Source: Hyphomonadaceae bacterium UBA7672
GTDB lineage: Bacteria > Pseudomonadota > Alphaproteobacteria > Caulobacterales > Hyphomonadaceae
Reading direction: 5' to 3'
DNA length: 64,000 bases
Assembly (NCBI GenBank): GCA_002483135.1
Contig: DLHI01000007.1
Span: 683,211-747,210 of the forward strand
Positions within the stretch are counted from its first letter, which is position 1. Each line of letters starts with the position of its first letter. Positions 51,568 through 61,230 of the stretch are shown piece by piece. The position numbers and the translations under genes were made by a program. The notes beneath the pieces are model-generated. The model was not told where the DNA came from and ran no database searches. It saw only the letters and a program-made list of their open reading frames with translations.

Positions 51568-53892
51568 ATGCGAATTTGCGTGAGCCATGCGGCGCTGGCG
51601 ACCAGCCTCATTGCGCTTTCAACTGGTTCAATTGGAGTCGCCCAGGCCCAGATCGCTGCCGATCAGGCCACCGCTTCGGCGCCCGCACCAAAGGAGCAGT
51701 CGGAAGATGTTGTGATAGTCACGGCGCAACGCCGTGGGGAAAACATCCAGGACGTACCGATTAGTATCCAGGCCCTCTCGGCAGACGACCTCGTTGAGCA
51801 GGGCGTCTCGCAGGTTCAGGATCTCCAGAAAGTCGTGTCCAACGTGACGATCACGTCACCGCTCGGACAGGGATCCGCTCCCGCCATCAACATTCGAGGC
51901 ATCGGCCTCAACGATTTCAACACCAACAACAGCGGCCCCAACGGGATCTATGTTGACGAATTCGCGGTCAGTTCGCCCAATGCCCAGGGGCTGAGCTTCT
52001 TTGATCTGGAGCGGGTCGAAGTTCTGAAGGGGCCGCAGGGCACCCTTTATGGACGGAACTCGAGCGGCGGTGCGGTCAACATTACGACCGCGCGACCCGA
52101 CAGCGACTTCGGATACAACCTCCGCGCCTCTTACGGTTCCTTCGACAGTGTCGATGTCGAAGGCGCAGTCACCGGCTCGTTGGGGGAGACGATGTCCGGG
52201 CGACTCTCTGCGATGTACAAGTACTCGGAAGGGTTCATGTACAACCACCTGTACGACCGCCATGAGAACGGCGTCGACATGTGGGGGGTGCGTGGTCAAC
52301 TTGCTTTCGAACCCACCGATGAATTCAGGGCGCTGTTGAAGCTGCAAGCCGTTCGGAATTCAACACGGGCGCCGATGTACAAGCACTTCGGTACCTTCGA
52401 CCCAGTCACGGGCGACTTGTGTTCAGTAGCAGACATCCGCGCCAACAACTGCGTCGATCTGTTCGGCTATGGCGGCCGGAAAGGCTTCTACGAAGGCGAC
52501 TGGGACAACGGCGACGCCAAGGTTTCAGTCGATGACTACAACGCAACCCTCAGGATGGAGTACGAGCTCGGCGGCGGGCTGAATCTCGTCTCCGTAACCG
52601 GCTATAACTACAACGACCGCTTCCATCCCGAGCAGTCTGATGCTGGCCCGGCGCAATCTCTGTCGATCAATTTTGGAGCTCTTTCGAAAGAGTTCACGCA
52701 GGAAGTGAGACTCTCCCAGGATGCTGGTCCGCTTACCTGGGTGGTCGGTGCATTCTACATTGATGAGCGGATCAAGCAGAATCAGCCATTGAGCGTGCTG
52801 CTCGACCTCGATGATCTCCTGGGCGGACCGGGCTCGGCCGACGGGATTGCATATATTCAGGATTCGCTGAACAGACAGACGACGCAATCTGAGGCGATCT
52901 TCGGTCAGCTCGAGTATCGTCTGGACGACCAGTGGTCGCTGATCGCAGGAGTCCGCCAAACTTGGGAGGATAGAAGCTTCTGGACCTACAATGCCACGCG
53001 CTTCCAGCAAGGCGGGAAAGGTAACTTCGCCGCCCCCGATCTCATCTCGCAGTTCGATCTGGGCCTCACCGACGATAACTTCAGCTACCGGCTCGGCACA
53101 AACTACAAACTTTCCGATGATGTGCTGCTCTTCGCCAGCGTTTCAACCGGCTACAAGGCTGGCGGATTCAACGGCGGCTTCCTTAGCCAGGATGCCGCAG
53201 AGCGCACACTCCAGCTCCAGCCATTCAAGCCGGAGACGGTCACGGCTTACGAGGCTGGCTTCAAGTCAGAACTTGCAGACGGAGCAGTGACGCTCAATGC
53301 GTCAGCATTCTACAATGACTATAAGGACCAACAGGTCTCGATCCTTCGGCTAATTCCTGATCCATCGTCCCTCACGGGCACGCGCATCCTCTTCGCTCTT
53401 TCAAATGCCGATGAAGCGCGCGTCTACGGCATTGATGCGGACGCGAAGTGGGAAGTTACGCCGGACTTCAACCTGACGGCCCAGCTCGGCCTGATCGATG
53501 CCGAGTTCACCAAGTTCATAACCGCCACGGCAGATCTGAGCGGCAACAAGCTGTCGCTGGCGCCGAAGGTCACCGCGACGCTGGGTGCTAACTATTCCAT
53601 GGACCTCGGCTTCGGTATTCTGAACGCCCAGTACAGCGCCAGCTACCGCAGCAAGCAGTTCTTTGAGCCGACAAACGACCCATCGCTCTACCAGGACGGC
53701 TACTGGCTGCAGAATGCTCGCCTCGGCCTGAGCTTTGGCGACGATGCATATGAAGTCGCTTTGTTCGCGCGAAATCTGGCGGACGAAGAGTATCTGATCT
53801 GGGATGCGGCCCTTGTAGACCCCTTCGGGATCAACACAGGCACGACGGGCGAGCCCCGCTTCATAGGCATCGAGTTCCGGGCCCGTCAGTGA
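51568..53892 (+). CDS. TonB-dependent outer-membrane receptor (2)
   Basis: A 774-residue outer-membrane transporter. The signal peptide covers about 1-28 (ending VAQAQ), the TonB box is VVIVTAQRRGEN, the plug includes FDLERVEVLKGPQGTLYGRN, and the barrel ends FIGIEFRARQ. It is only moderately like receptor 1 and not a recent copy. GGAGGAG lies eight bases before the ATG. It probably imports a related or more processed substrate and leads to the P450 segment. Confidence 0.95.
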   Translation: MRICVSHAALATSLIALSTGSIGVAQAQIAADQATASAPAPKEQSEDVVIVTAQRRGENIQDVPISIQALSADDLVEQGVSQVQDLQKVVSNVTITSPLGQGSAPAINIRGIGLNDFNTNNSGPNGIYVDEFAVSSPNAQGLSFFDLERVEVLKGPQGTLYGRNSSGGAVNITTARPDSDFGYNLRASYGSFDSVDVEGAVTGSLGETMSGRLSAMYKYSEGFMYNHLYDRHENGVDMWGVRGQLAFEPTDEFRALLKLQAVRNSTRAPMYKHFGTFDPVTGDLCSVADIRANNCVDLFGYGGRKGFYEGDWDNGDAKVSVDDYNATLRMEYELGGGLNLVSVTGYNYNDRFHPEQSDAGPAQSLSINFGALSKEFTQEVRLSQDAGPLTWVVGAFYIDERIKQNQPLSVLLDLDDLLGGPGSADGIAYIQDSLNRQTTQSEAIFGQLEYRLDDQWSLIAGVRQTWEDRSFWTYNATRFQQGGKGNFAAPDLISQFDLGLTDDNFSYRLGTNYKLSDDVLLFASVSTGYKAGGFNGGFLSQDAAERTLQLQPFKPETVTAYEAGFKSELADGAVTLNASAFYNDYKDQQVSILRLIPDPSSLTGTRILFALSNADEARVYGIDADAKWEVTPDFNLTAQLGLIDAEFTKFITATADLSGNKLSLAPKVTATLGANYSMDLGFGILNAQYSASYRSKQFFEPTNDPSLYQDGYWLQNARLGLSFGDDAYEVALFARNLADEEYLIWDAALVDPFGINTGTTGEPRFIGIEFRARQ

Positions 53893-54008
53893 GTAACGTC
53901 GCGGGCGGGACGGGCTGGCGGGGTGGTCTCTGGGGTGATCACCCCGTCCTTGGCCGTCGAGTGTGAACCGACAGAATAAAGGCCGTGGATGTCGTGGAGT
54001 CGAGAACG

Positions 54009-55271
54009 GTGGCAGAAGTTACCGACGTACAACAGGCGGCTCGAGAGCGAGCGTATGCCCTTGGCCTTGACGACATCAACCTGACAGAACTCGACCTCTG
54101 GAGGACGGACACGATCTGGCCGTACTTCGAGCGGCTGAGGCGCGACGATCCTGTGCATCGCCATCCAGCCCATCATCATCGCGATGGCGCTTTTTGGTCA
54201 GTCACGCGCTTTGATGACATCGTGAAGATCGATTCCAATCATGAGGTCTTCTCTTCCGAGCCCTCCATCACGCTCGATGACCCACTTGAGGGCTTCGCTC
54301 TCCCGATGTTCATCGCAATGGACCCGCCCAAGCATGAGCTTCAGCGCAAAGCGGTCCAACCGATCGTGTCTGGGGCGAGCATGGCATCGTTTGAGCCGTT
54401 GATCCGCAGCCGCATTCAAACCACGCTGGATCGATTGCCTATCGGCCAGCCCTTCAACTGGGTAGATAGTGTCTCGATCGAACTGACTGCTCAGATGTTG
54501 GCGACACTCTTCGATTTTCCATTCGAAGATCGACGCAAGCTGACCTATTGGTCCGACATGGCGACTGCGGAGCCGGATTCCGGCGCATGGGAGCCAGGCC
54601 GTTACGAAGAACAGTTTCAGGAGGTCATGACCGAGTGCGCCGCGTACTTCACTCGCCTCTGGAATGACCGGGTCAATGCGGAGCCGAAGGGGGATTTGAT
54701 CTCCATGCTGGCGCATGGCGCGGGCACGCGTGACATGTCGCCCGAAGAGTTTCTCGGTAACCTGATCTTGTTGATCGTTGGCGGGAATGACACCACCCGC
54801 AATACCATGTCTGGATCAGTTCTGGCGCTCGACACCAATCCCGATCAGCGCGCGAAGCTATACGCAGCTCCGAACCTGATCTCTTCAATGGTCTCCGAGA
54901 CGATCAGATGGCAGACCCCGCTAGCCTATATGCGTCGCACCGCCACCCGTGACGTGGAGGTTGCCGGGAGGCAGATACGCAAGGGCGAGAAGCTGGCCAT
55001 GTGGTACATCTCTGGAAACCGCGATGAAGCAGTCATCGATCGTCCAAACCAATTCCTGATTGACCGTCCGCGGGCGCGTCACCACCTGTCGTTCGGCTTT
55101 GGCATTCACCGTTGCCTCGGCAACCGGCTGGCGGAGCTACAGCTGACGATACTCTGGGAAGAAATCATCAAACGCTTTCCCGCCATTCACGTCAATGCCG
55201 TCGAACATGTCCCGTCCCCGTTTGTCCATGGCTATTCCAAATTGACGGTGGAAATCCCGACAAGGTTCTGA
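54009..55271 (+). CDS. Cytochrome P450, CYP153-like (1)
   Basis: A 420-residue soluble class I bacterial P450. The I-helix is IVGGNDTTRNTM, the K-helix ExxR is SETIRWQT, and the heme loop FGFGIHRCLGNRLAE carries the Cys ligand at about residue 369. WQTPLAYMRRTATRDV and GNRDE near it, with LAELQLTILWEEI after the heme, are characteristic of CYP153 alkane/terminal hydroxylases. No ATG exists; I choose the GTG at 54009 (MAEVTDVQQ when read as Met), nine bases after GGAG, giving the same length as the second P450. GTG codons at 53985 and 53994 are alternatives. Confidence 0.93.
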   Translation: MAEVTDVQQAARERAYALGLDDINLTELDLWRTDTIWPYFERLRRDDPVHRHPAHHHRDGAFWSVTRFDDIVKIDSNHEVFSSEPSITLDDPLEGFALPMFIAMDPPKHELQRKAVQPIVSGASMASFEPLIRSRIQTTLDRLPIGQPFNWVDSVSIELTAQMLATLFDFPFEDRRKLTYWSDMATAEPDSGAWEPGRYEEQFQEVMTECAAYFTRLWNDRVNAEPKGDLISMLAHGAGTRDMSPEEFLGNLILLIVGGNDTTRNTMSGSVLALDTNPDQRAKLYAAPNLISSMVSETIRWQTPLAYMRRTATRDVEVAGRQIRKGEKLAMWYISGNRDEAVIDRPNQFLIDRPRARHHLSFGFGIHRCLGNRLAELQLTILWEEIIKRFPAIHVNAVEHVPSPFVHGYSKLTVEIPTRF

Positions 55272-55404
55272 CGGGGCCATGCTGCCGTCCCAAGCAGTTC
55301 GCCACCCACATGTTGAATGGGGCGGGGGGACTTCTTGGGGAGCCCCACAAGTCCCCTGTCGACTTGACGACGCCGGAACGCAAACCCAATGGAGACCCTC
55401 TCTC

Positions 55405-55968
55405 ATGTTCGACGCCTGCAGGTGGCACAGTCCGCCGGATCAATTTCAGCTCGATAGCGAAGGCCTTACTGTCGTCACCAACGGTTACACCGACCTGTGG
55501 AGAGAGACGAAGGCTGGTTTTATCAAGGACGACGGCCATTTCTTTGGGAGACCCGTAGGGAGGCAGTTCTCGGCCAGCCTCCGGGTCGAGGCATCCTACG
55601 AGCATCAATACGATCAAGCAGGACTCATGATCCGGGCCGATGAGCGGACTTGGATCAAGGCGGGCATCGAACTCTCAGATGGCGAGCCTCAGATGGGCGC
55701 CATCCTCACTCTCGGGAAGTCGGATTGGTCGACCGGCCCCTACCGGGGAAATCCCTCCGATTTCTGGATACGTGCAAATCTGAAGAATGGATGTCTCCAG
55801 GTCGATTGCTCCGAAGATGGCAAGCGCTGGCGATTAGTTCGAATGTGTCCCTTTCCGGATGAGTCGCCATTGTATGTCGGTCCAATGACCTGCAGTCCAA
55901 AACGCGCCGGTCTGCGGGTCAGGTTTTCCAAGTTCGAGGTCACAGAATTTGCGGACGTTGCGGGATGA
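55405..55968 (+). CDS. DUF1349-type beta-sandwich protein
   Basis: A 187-residue protein with the concanavalin-like pattern of DUF1349: YTDLWRETKAGFIKDDGHFF, then YEHQYDQAGLMIRADERTWI, GIELSDGEPQMGAILT and a RVRFSKFEVTEF ending. No signal peptide is seen. The function of the family is not established; carbohydrate or ligand binding is a guess. It overlaps the following Gfo/Idh/MocA gene by 4 bases, so the two are translated together. Confidence 0.78.
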   Translation: MFDACRWHSPPDQFQLDSEGLTVVTNGYTDLWRETKAGFIKDDGHFFGRPVGRQFSASLRVEASYEHQYDQAGLMIRADERTWIKAGIELSDGEPQMGAILTLGKSDWSTGPYRGNPSDFWIRANLKNGCLQVDCSEDGKRWRLVRMCPFPDESPLYVGPMTCSPKRAGLRVRFSKFEVTEFADVAG

Positions 55969-56984
55969 AGCCTCTGAAGTTTGGAGTCGTGTCCACGGCC
56001 CGTATTGCTCGCAACTACGTCATACCCGCGATGAAGGCAGTTGCCGAGTGCGAGGTCGTAGCGCTCTCCTCGCGTGACCAGTCTCGGGGTGACGCCGTCG
56101 CGAAGGAACTGGGTATCCCTCGTGTCTACAACTCGCTAGAAGCCATGCTGTGCGATAGCGATGTTGAAGCAGTATACATTGCATCTCCAAACCACATGCA
56201 CGTCCGTCATTCGGTTACCGCTGCACGCGCGGGACGTCATGTTCTTTGCGAGAAGCCTGTCGGTCTCAATGCTGCCGAGGCCGCAACGCTGGCGCAGGTC
56301 GAAAGAGAAACGGGCGTGGTTGTATCGGAAGCGTTCATGGTGCGGCATCAGCCGCGCTGGAAGGCGGCCCGTGACATCGTCCGCAGTGGACGGCTGGGCC
56401 GCGTTCGTCAGATTTTCGCAACCTATAGCGTGATGATCCCTGATCTGGCGGACATTCGCTTTGATCGTGCTTCGGGTGGTGGGGCTCTTGGAGACCTTGC
56501 AGTCTATCCAATCACCGCAGCACGCTATTTCTTTGAAGCCGAACCCCTGGCGGCCACCGCAACATTCGAGCCTCTTGCCGGCGGCGATGTGGAGATCGCC
56601 GTTGCCGGGCTTCTGGAGTTCTCCGGGAGCCGCAGCCTTCTGTTCAGCGCAGCGCTGCGCCAAGCCTGGTCCCAGTGGATCCGCGTGATTGGCGATGGTG
56701 GCAGCCTCGAAATCCCTCTCTCGATCTGGACGCCGATGGATCGAGAAACCCGCCTGATCATTCACGACCGCGAAGATCGATATGCCGACCGGCCCGAGAT
56801 CCTACACTTTCCGCAGACAAATCAGTACGAGGCGGAGGTGCGCGCGTTTGCAAACGCTGTCCGCGGAATGGAAACGGACACGTGGCGGATGCAGGACGCA
56901 GTTGCGAGCATGTCAGTGGTCGACGCCATCCGGCAGTCCGCTCACACCAGACAGCGCGTCGGAATACCTGTGTCCGCTGAGTGA
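55965..56984 (+). CDS. Gfo/Idh/MocA-family oxidoreductase
   Basis: A 339-residue NAD(P)-dependent enzyme of the glucose-fructose oxidoreductase family. KFGVVSTARIARNYVIPAMK is the Rossmann start, AVYIASPNHMHVRHSVTAAR and HVLCEKPVGLNAAEAATLAQ carry the conserved EKP motif. Such enzymes oxidise or reduce sugar and inositol alcohols, and also trans-dihydrodiols. The ATGA overlap with the DUF1349 gene suggests a linked step between the two P450 genes. Confidence 0.9.
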   Translation: MKPLKFGVVSTARIARNYVIPAMKAVAECEVVALSSRDQSRGDAVAKELGIPRVYNSLEAMLCDSDVEAVYIASPNHMHVRHSVTAARAGRHVLCEKPVGLNAAEAATLAQVERETGVVVSEAFMVRHQPRWKAARDIVRSGRLGRVRQIFATYSVMIPDLADIRFDRASGGGALGDLAVYPITAARYFFEAEPLAATATFEPLAGGDVEIAVAGLLEFSGSRSLLFSAALRQAWSQWIRVIGDGGSLEIPLSIWTPMDRETRLIIHDREDRYADRPEILHFPQTNQYEAEVRAFANAVRGMETDTWRMQDAVASMSVVDAIRQSAHTRQRVGIPVSAE

Positions 56985-57491
56985 CCGTCCCGATCGAAAC
57001 CGTCGCCGTCCTGGCAGGCAGCTTAAGCGAGCAGAACAAATTTCTCGATTTCCTTCCGCTAGAAACGATCGCTGATTGTGCGGATCCAAAGCAGGAGTGT
57101 GTGGTCGACCGCCTCGGCGATGGCGCGCGCTTCGGCATCGTCAGGATGCAGCGCGTCTACGTGGTCCGGCTTTCCAGACGAGTTGAGGGAGGCTCGTCCG
57201 TCTCAAAGCGTGCCTCCAGAGTAGCTTAGCCTCGTGGCCCTTTTGTTCGCCGTCGGGGATGTACTGCGGGCAGGGGTGACCCATCCCGTTGAGGGGACAG
57301 CGCTCGCAAAGGACGACCATCCGGTGGTGGCGCTTGTAGTCGGCGGCTCGATCGAGACGTCGATGCGCGACGGGCGGCATCGATTGCAGTCGGGTCGGCG
57401 CCATCGAGCATAGACTGGATGTTGGTCAGCGCAGGTCATGCCTCCGAAGCGATCTGACTGAAACGGACAGAGCGCCTACGTGTTGGATAGA
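56985..57491. other. About 0.5 kb with no recognised gene
   Basis: No frame on either strand resembles a known family. The minus-strand frame 57141-57404 contains a CERCPLNGMGHPCPQY cluster of Cys residues but no context that would support it. It may be degraded DNA near the duplicated P450. Confidence 0.4.
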
Positions 57492-58118
57492 TCAATCATC
57501 GTGGGGGATGTAGTCGGCCAGAAGGTTGACGATCATCCGCTGCAGTTCACGCACAAGCAGTTTTGCTTCTTGCGCGTCGCACTGGAGAGCGACATCCAGA
57601 ATGCGATTGGCAGCCTCGATGATCGTTCTGCTAAGCGCTGCGAGGTGGGAAGCCGGGATCGATACTCCGAGATCTTTGAGCCCCTTTGCCAAATCCAGGG
57701 CTAGTTCTGCGCTGAGTTCATCATCCAGCTCTTTGATTTGCGGCACCGCCTGACTTGCCGCACGTAATGCTGCGTATCCGCGGCGACGCGACGCCGCTGC
57801 GTAGTAGCCAGAAATCGCCTGACGGACCGCTTGTCGCCAATCGGGCGGCCCAGCGAGCGCCTTGAGATCGCCCACCCATTCACGCTCATGATCCCGAAAT
57901 CGTTCAGCCAGAGCTAGAATGATGGCTAGCTTGTTCGGAAAATAGCGGTAAATCGCGCGGGTCCCCACGCCGGCTCGCTTTGCGAGCAGGTTGGTGTTGA
58001 AGCCTTCCAGTCCAACCTCCTCCAGCAATTCCGCGCTGACCTCGAGCACATGTTCGATCGTTGCGCGGCTCCGCGCCTGTCGAGGGGCTAGTCTCTGAGC
58101 AAGATCCGTTCGGGTCAT
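57492..58118 (-). CDS. TetR/AcrR-family transcriptional regulator (5)
   Basis: A 208-residue regulator with the HTH at about residues 18-66 (ATIEHVLEVSAELLEEVGL then LAKRAGVGTRAIYRYFPNKL). It has the classical short TetR layout and is unlike regulators 1-4. Divergent from P450 2, so it probably controls that gene and the downstream ferredoxin; the 136 bases between it and the P450 start hold no motif A, B or C. Confidence 0.9.
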   Translation of the reverse strand: MTRTDLAQRLAPRQARSRATIEHVLEVSAELLEEVGLEGFNTNLLAKRAGVGTRAIYRYFPNKLAIILALAERFRDHEREWVGDLKALAGPPDWRQAVRQAISGYYAAASRRRGYAALRAASQAVPQIKELDDELSAELALDLAKGLKDLGVSIPASHLAALSRTIIEAANRILDVALQCDAQEAKLLVRELQRMIVNLLADYIPHDD

Positions 58119-58254
58119 GGAGCATCGCCTACCACCGGCGGCACATGGCGCCTACGCCTCGGTTGACTTGGGAGAGATCTGGCCATATGGAAGTAAATGC
58201 GTCCATTTTGGAATGAGCGCACAGGTCTTCGCGGGACGAAAAAGGGTGATGACC

Positions 58255-59520
58255 ATGAAGAGCGACGAACTCGATGCCTTGGCGGAGGCGCGCCAGCGGG
58301 CAAACACGATACCGCTCGCAGATATCAATGTCTGTGATCTCGAACTTTGGAGGAATGATACCAAATTGGCGTACTTCGACCGGCTACGCCGCGAGGACCC
58401 CGTCCATTTGCATCCACCAGAACACCACCGTAACGGGGCCTTCTGGTCTGTGACGCGGTTCAACGACATTGTCGCCGTCGATACGGATCACGAGACCTTC
58501 TCGTCCGAACCCGCGATCACGCTTGATGATCCAATGGAAGACTTTGAGCTTCCCATGTTCATCGCCATGGACCCTCCGCGGCATGATCTTCAGCGCAAGA
58601 TTGTACAGCCGATCGTGTCGCCTTCAAACTTGTCCACGCTTGAGCCTCTGATCAGGCGTCGCATCGAAACCACTCTGGATGAGCTGCCAATCGGCGAGAC
58701 ATTCGATTGGGTAGATCGGGTGTCAGTGGAGTTGACCGCTCAGATGCTCGCCACCTTGTTCGACTTTCCCTTCGAGGACAGGCGAAAACTGACCTTCTGG
58801 TCGGATGCTGCGACGGCCGAACCAGATTCCGGGATGTGGGATGTCGAACGCTTCGACGAGCAGTTTGCCGCCGTAATGACGGATTGCCTCACCTACTTCA
58901 CGGGTCTGTGGAACGAACGGGTAAACACGGAGCCCAAGGGCGATCTGATATCAATGCTCGCCCATGGCGAGGCCACCCGGCATATGGATCCGCAGGAGTA
59001 TCTCGGAAATCTCATTCTACTGATCGTCGGAGGCAACGACACGACACGAAATACGATGTCTGGCTCGGTGCTGGCGCTGCACCAGAACCCTGACCAGCAC
59101 GCGAAGCTTGTAGCCGCTCCTTCTCTCATCCCCTCAATGGTCTCGGAAACCATTCGCTGGCAGACACCCTTGGCCTATATGCGCCGCACGGCCACGCGCG
59201 ATGTCGAATTGGGTGGAAAGTCAATCCGCAAGGGTGACAAGGTCGCGATGTGGTATCTTTCGGGAAACCGTGACGAGACGGTGATCGAACATCCAAATAG
59301 CTTTATCGTGGATCGCCCCAGAGCGCGCCATCACATGGCCTTCGGCTTCGGGATACACCGCTGCCTGGGAAATCGCCTTGCCGAACTTCAACTCAAGATC
59401 CTCTGGGAAGAGATTCTCAATCGCTTCCCCGAAATCAATGTTGTTGGGCTCGAGCGCGTACCGTCTGCTTTCGTGAACGGGTATAAGACGATGCACGTGG
59501 AAATTCCCCGCCGGCTTTAG
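58255..59520 (+). CDS. Cytochrome P450, CYP153-like (2)
   Basis: A 421-residue P450 very similar to the one at 54009 throughout (LIVGGNDTTRNTMSGSVLAL, SSMVSETIRWQTPLAYMRR in copy 1 and PSMVSETIRWQTPLAYMRR here, FGFGIHRCLGNRLAELQL). I use the ATG eight bases after AAGGG (MKSDELDAL) instead of the longer frame from 58117. The ferredoxin gene 201 bases downstream fits the class I electron chain. Differences cluster around residues 80-130, the region that shapes the substrate pocket, so the two may accept different substrates. Confidence 0.93.
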   Translation: MKSDELDALAEARQRANTIPLADINVCDLELWRNDTKLAYFDRLRREDPVHLHPPEHHRNGAFWSVTRFNDIVAVDTDHETFSSEPAITLDDPMEDFELPMFIAMDPPRHDLQRKIVQPIVSPSNLSTLEPLIRRRIETTLDELPIGETFDWVDRVSVELTAQMLATLFDFPFEDRRKLTFWSDAATAEPDSGMWDVERFDEQFAAVMTDCLTYFTGLWNERVNTEPKGDLISMLAHGEATRHMDPQEYLGNLILLIVGGNDTTRNTMSGSVLALHQNPDQHAKLVAAPSLIPSMVSETIRWQTPLAYMRRTATRDVELGGKSIRKGDKVAMWYLSGNRDETVIEHPNSFIVDRPRARHHMAFGFGIHRCLGNRLAELQLKILWEEILNRFPEINVVGLERVPSAFVNGYKTMHVEIPRRL

Positions 59521-59720
59521 CAAACGCCAATGTGCCAGGTTTGCCGCTCGGCTTCAGGCCGCAACCATCAGGTGAGGAGGATGAAGCGCGGCGCCGTCCA
59601 GGCATGCAGGCAGCTCCACGGCGATCAGCGCTACCTTCGATTGGCCGGGTACAGGCGACGACCCGACCAGAATTGATGGCGAACAATTTCGGATCGCATC
59701 CAAACAGATCGAGAATCATC

Positions 59721-60041
59721 ATGGTCAAGATTACCTTCATCGAGCACAGCGGCGTAGAGCATCATGTCGAGGAGAAGCCGGGACTTTCCGTGATGGAAAT
59801 TGCGGTGAAGCACAGCATACCCGGCATTGATGCGGATTGTGGCGGTGCGTGCGCCTGTGCAACCTGCCACGTTTACGTAGACCCTGCATGGATGGAAAGG
59901 GTCGGAGGGTGCGGCAACCTGGAAGAAAGCATGCTCGGCTTCGCTGACACCGTAGCGCCCACATCGCGGCTCGGATGCCAGATACAGTTGACAGGCCAGC
60001 TCGACGGTCTGGTTGTCAGACTTCCCAAGGCACAACACTAA
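59721..60041 (+). CDS. 2Fe-2S ferredoxin, adrenodoxin/putidaredoxin type
   Basis: A 106-residue ferredoxin. Cluster ligands follow the C-x5-C-x2-C...C pattern: Cys40, Cys46, Cys49 and Cys86; an additional Cys44 lies inside the loop (CGGACACATC). SVMEIAVKHSIPGIDADC and TSRLGCQIQL are family motifs. It would pass electrons to the P450s. No ferredoxin reductase gene is present in the window, so it must be supplied from elsewhere. The frame opens at 59532, but conserved residues begin at this ATG. Confidence 0.93.
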   Translation: MVKITFIEHSGVEHHVEEKPGLSVMEIAVKHSIPGIDADCGGACACATCHVYVDPAWMERVGGCGNLEESMLGFADTVAPTSRLGCQIQLTGQLDGLVVRLPKAQH

Positions 60042-60108
60042 AGGCGTTGGCTCCCACTGACGAGCTCTTCGGTCGCGCGCGTTCCGTCATGGACGCCAAG
60101 GTGGCGAC

Positions 60109-60270
60109 GCAGGGCCGGGCGGATGACCCACGCCACGACAAGGCGATCTACAGACGCCGCAACCAGATCTAGCCGTCCAGCAACAGTCTCAAGAATGTCG
60201 GGCGCTTCGCCACCCGCTGTGACCGCAGGGCTGCGAGCTTCCTCGCCTTCATCCGCCCTGGACGCACCGT
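60109..60270 (+). pseudogene. IS5-family transposase remnant
   Basis: The frame reads GRADDPRHDKAIYRRRNQI, then TAG, then NSLKNVGRFATRCDRRAASF and LAFIRPG. This matches the C-terminal region of IS5-group transposases (YRRRNxVERFFN...RRIATRYDK...NFLAF), with the stop at 60170 replacing the conserved catalytic Glu codon (GAG to TAG). Only this fragment is left; the N-terminal two-thirds and the end repeats are not seen. Confidence 0.6.
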
Positions 60271-60298
60271 GCAGCGGGGAGATGAATGTCGATTTGTC

Positions 60299-60691
60299 CT
60301 AGCGGGAAAGGGTAGCCTTCATGGTCGCCAGCCCCGCATCGAGGCGCCCGGACATAGCGGGAGCCACGTCGTCCGGCAGGACATCCACTGTCCAGACAAG
60401 CCTCGCCGCGCCGTTCCCGGCATCGAAGACCTGAAGTGATGCATTGTGGTGAGTGAACCTGGCGTCCTCGATAGCATAAGCGAGCCGCCTGTTTCGATGA
60501 TCGCAGCCCACCAGCACCTCGCGCAGGACCTGGCCGCTCGGAAATGTCAGTATCCGGCAGTTTCCCTCCATCTGCAGTCCGATCCCCAATCCCGGCATCA
60601 GACGCACATGCAAGGCGGCAAAGTCTGCGACCGCCTCCCAGACGGCGTGGGGTGAGGTTTCGATCTCGACTTCTTTCACCAGGCTGGCCAT
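60299..60691 (-). CDS. SRPBCC (START/polyketide-cyclase-like) protein
   Basis: A 130-residue protein of the SRPBCC ligand-binding fold. It starts MASLVKEVEIETSPHAVWEA, followed by DFAALHVRLMPGLG and a TWTVDVLPDD-like antiparallel strand (LVWTVDVLPDDVAPAM), with a C-terminal helix. The frame is open to 61348, but the residues before this ATG are not protein-like. Relatives bind hydrophobic ligands or cyclise polyketides. The pathway role is unknown. Confidence 0.8.
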   Translation of the reverse strand: MASLVKEVEIETSPHAVWEAVADFAALHVRLMPGLGIGLQMEGNCRILTFPSGQVLREVLVGCDHRNRRLAYAIEDARFTHHNASLQVFDAGNGAARLVWTVDVLPDDVAPAMSGRLDAGLATMKATLSR

Positions 60692-60999
60692 CTCCATCCC
60701 TTCCTTTGATCTATCGAGGCGATTTCCCCACCAACCGCGGAGTCGAAAATCAAAGCAGGCAAAACGCCGCCATGCCTCACGGCTAGCAACACCTCCGCAG
60801 GTGTTGGCGATGATTCCAACGCTGGGCGTTCGGTCAAGATGTCGGATATCCGTCGCCGAAAGCCATGTCCGCCGGGTGAGGGCTTCATTGAAAAGCCCGT
60901 ATGCGATAAATATCGAGTCCGCGCCGGAGTAGTCAAGGTGGGTGCGTGGATCGGCGCCGACATAAGGCGACATCGTCGCTTCACCGCCCCGACACGCGG

Positions 61000-61215
61000 T
61001 CATGGGCAGTGTACAGAATCCTCGAATGTCCTTGTCGCCGCAATCGCATCGATAGCCGACAGCGGCCCTTTCCCCACTTGGGAGTCGGCAAGCGCCTCGC
61101 TTGTCGCGGCGGCCGCAAGATTCGATGCGGACCAAGCCCGAAAATTTGGCGAGTCGATTCGGTCGCTGGATTGTCTGACGCCAATGATGACGGGTGTGGT
61201 TGGAGAAATGCCCAT
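61000..61215 (-). pseudogene. Thiolase-like N-terminal fragment
   Basis: A 71-residue frame beginning 15 bases after the MFS stop on the same strand. MGISPTTPVIIGVRQSSDRI, then SASNLAAAATSEALADS and AIDAIAATRTFEDS, resembles the N-terminus of acetyl-CoA acetyltransferase-like (SCPx-type) thiolases, but the frame stops at HCP and no downstream frame continues the family. I read it as the remains of a longer gene. Confidence 0.4.
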
Positions 61216-61230
61216 ACGAGTTGATCCTGC

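Noticed and set aside
53932..53945. GGGGTGATCACCCC palindrome after TonB receptor 2 as a terminator
   Set aside because: Perfect palindrome but no loop and no T-tract; I could not support terminator or operator function.
57141..57404. Cys-rich minus-strand frame as a zinc-binding protein
   Set aside because: Only one cluster of Cys residues, no ribosome-binding site or context, and no recognised family.
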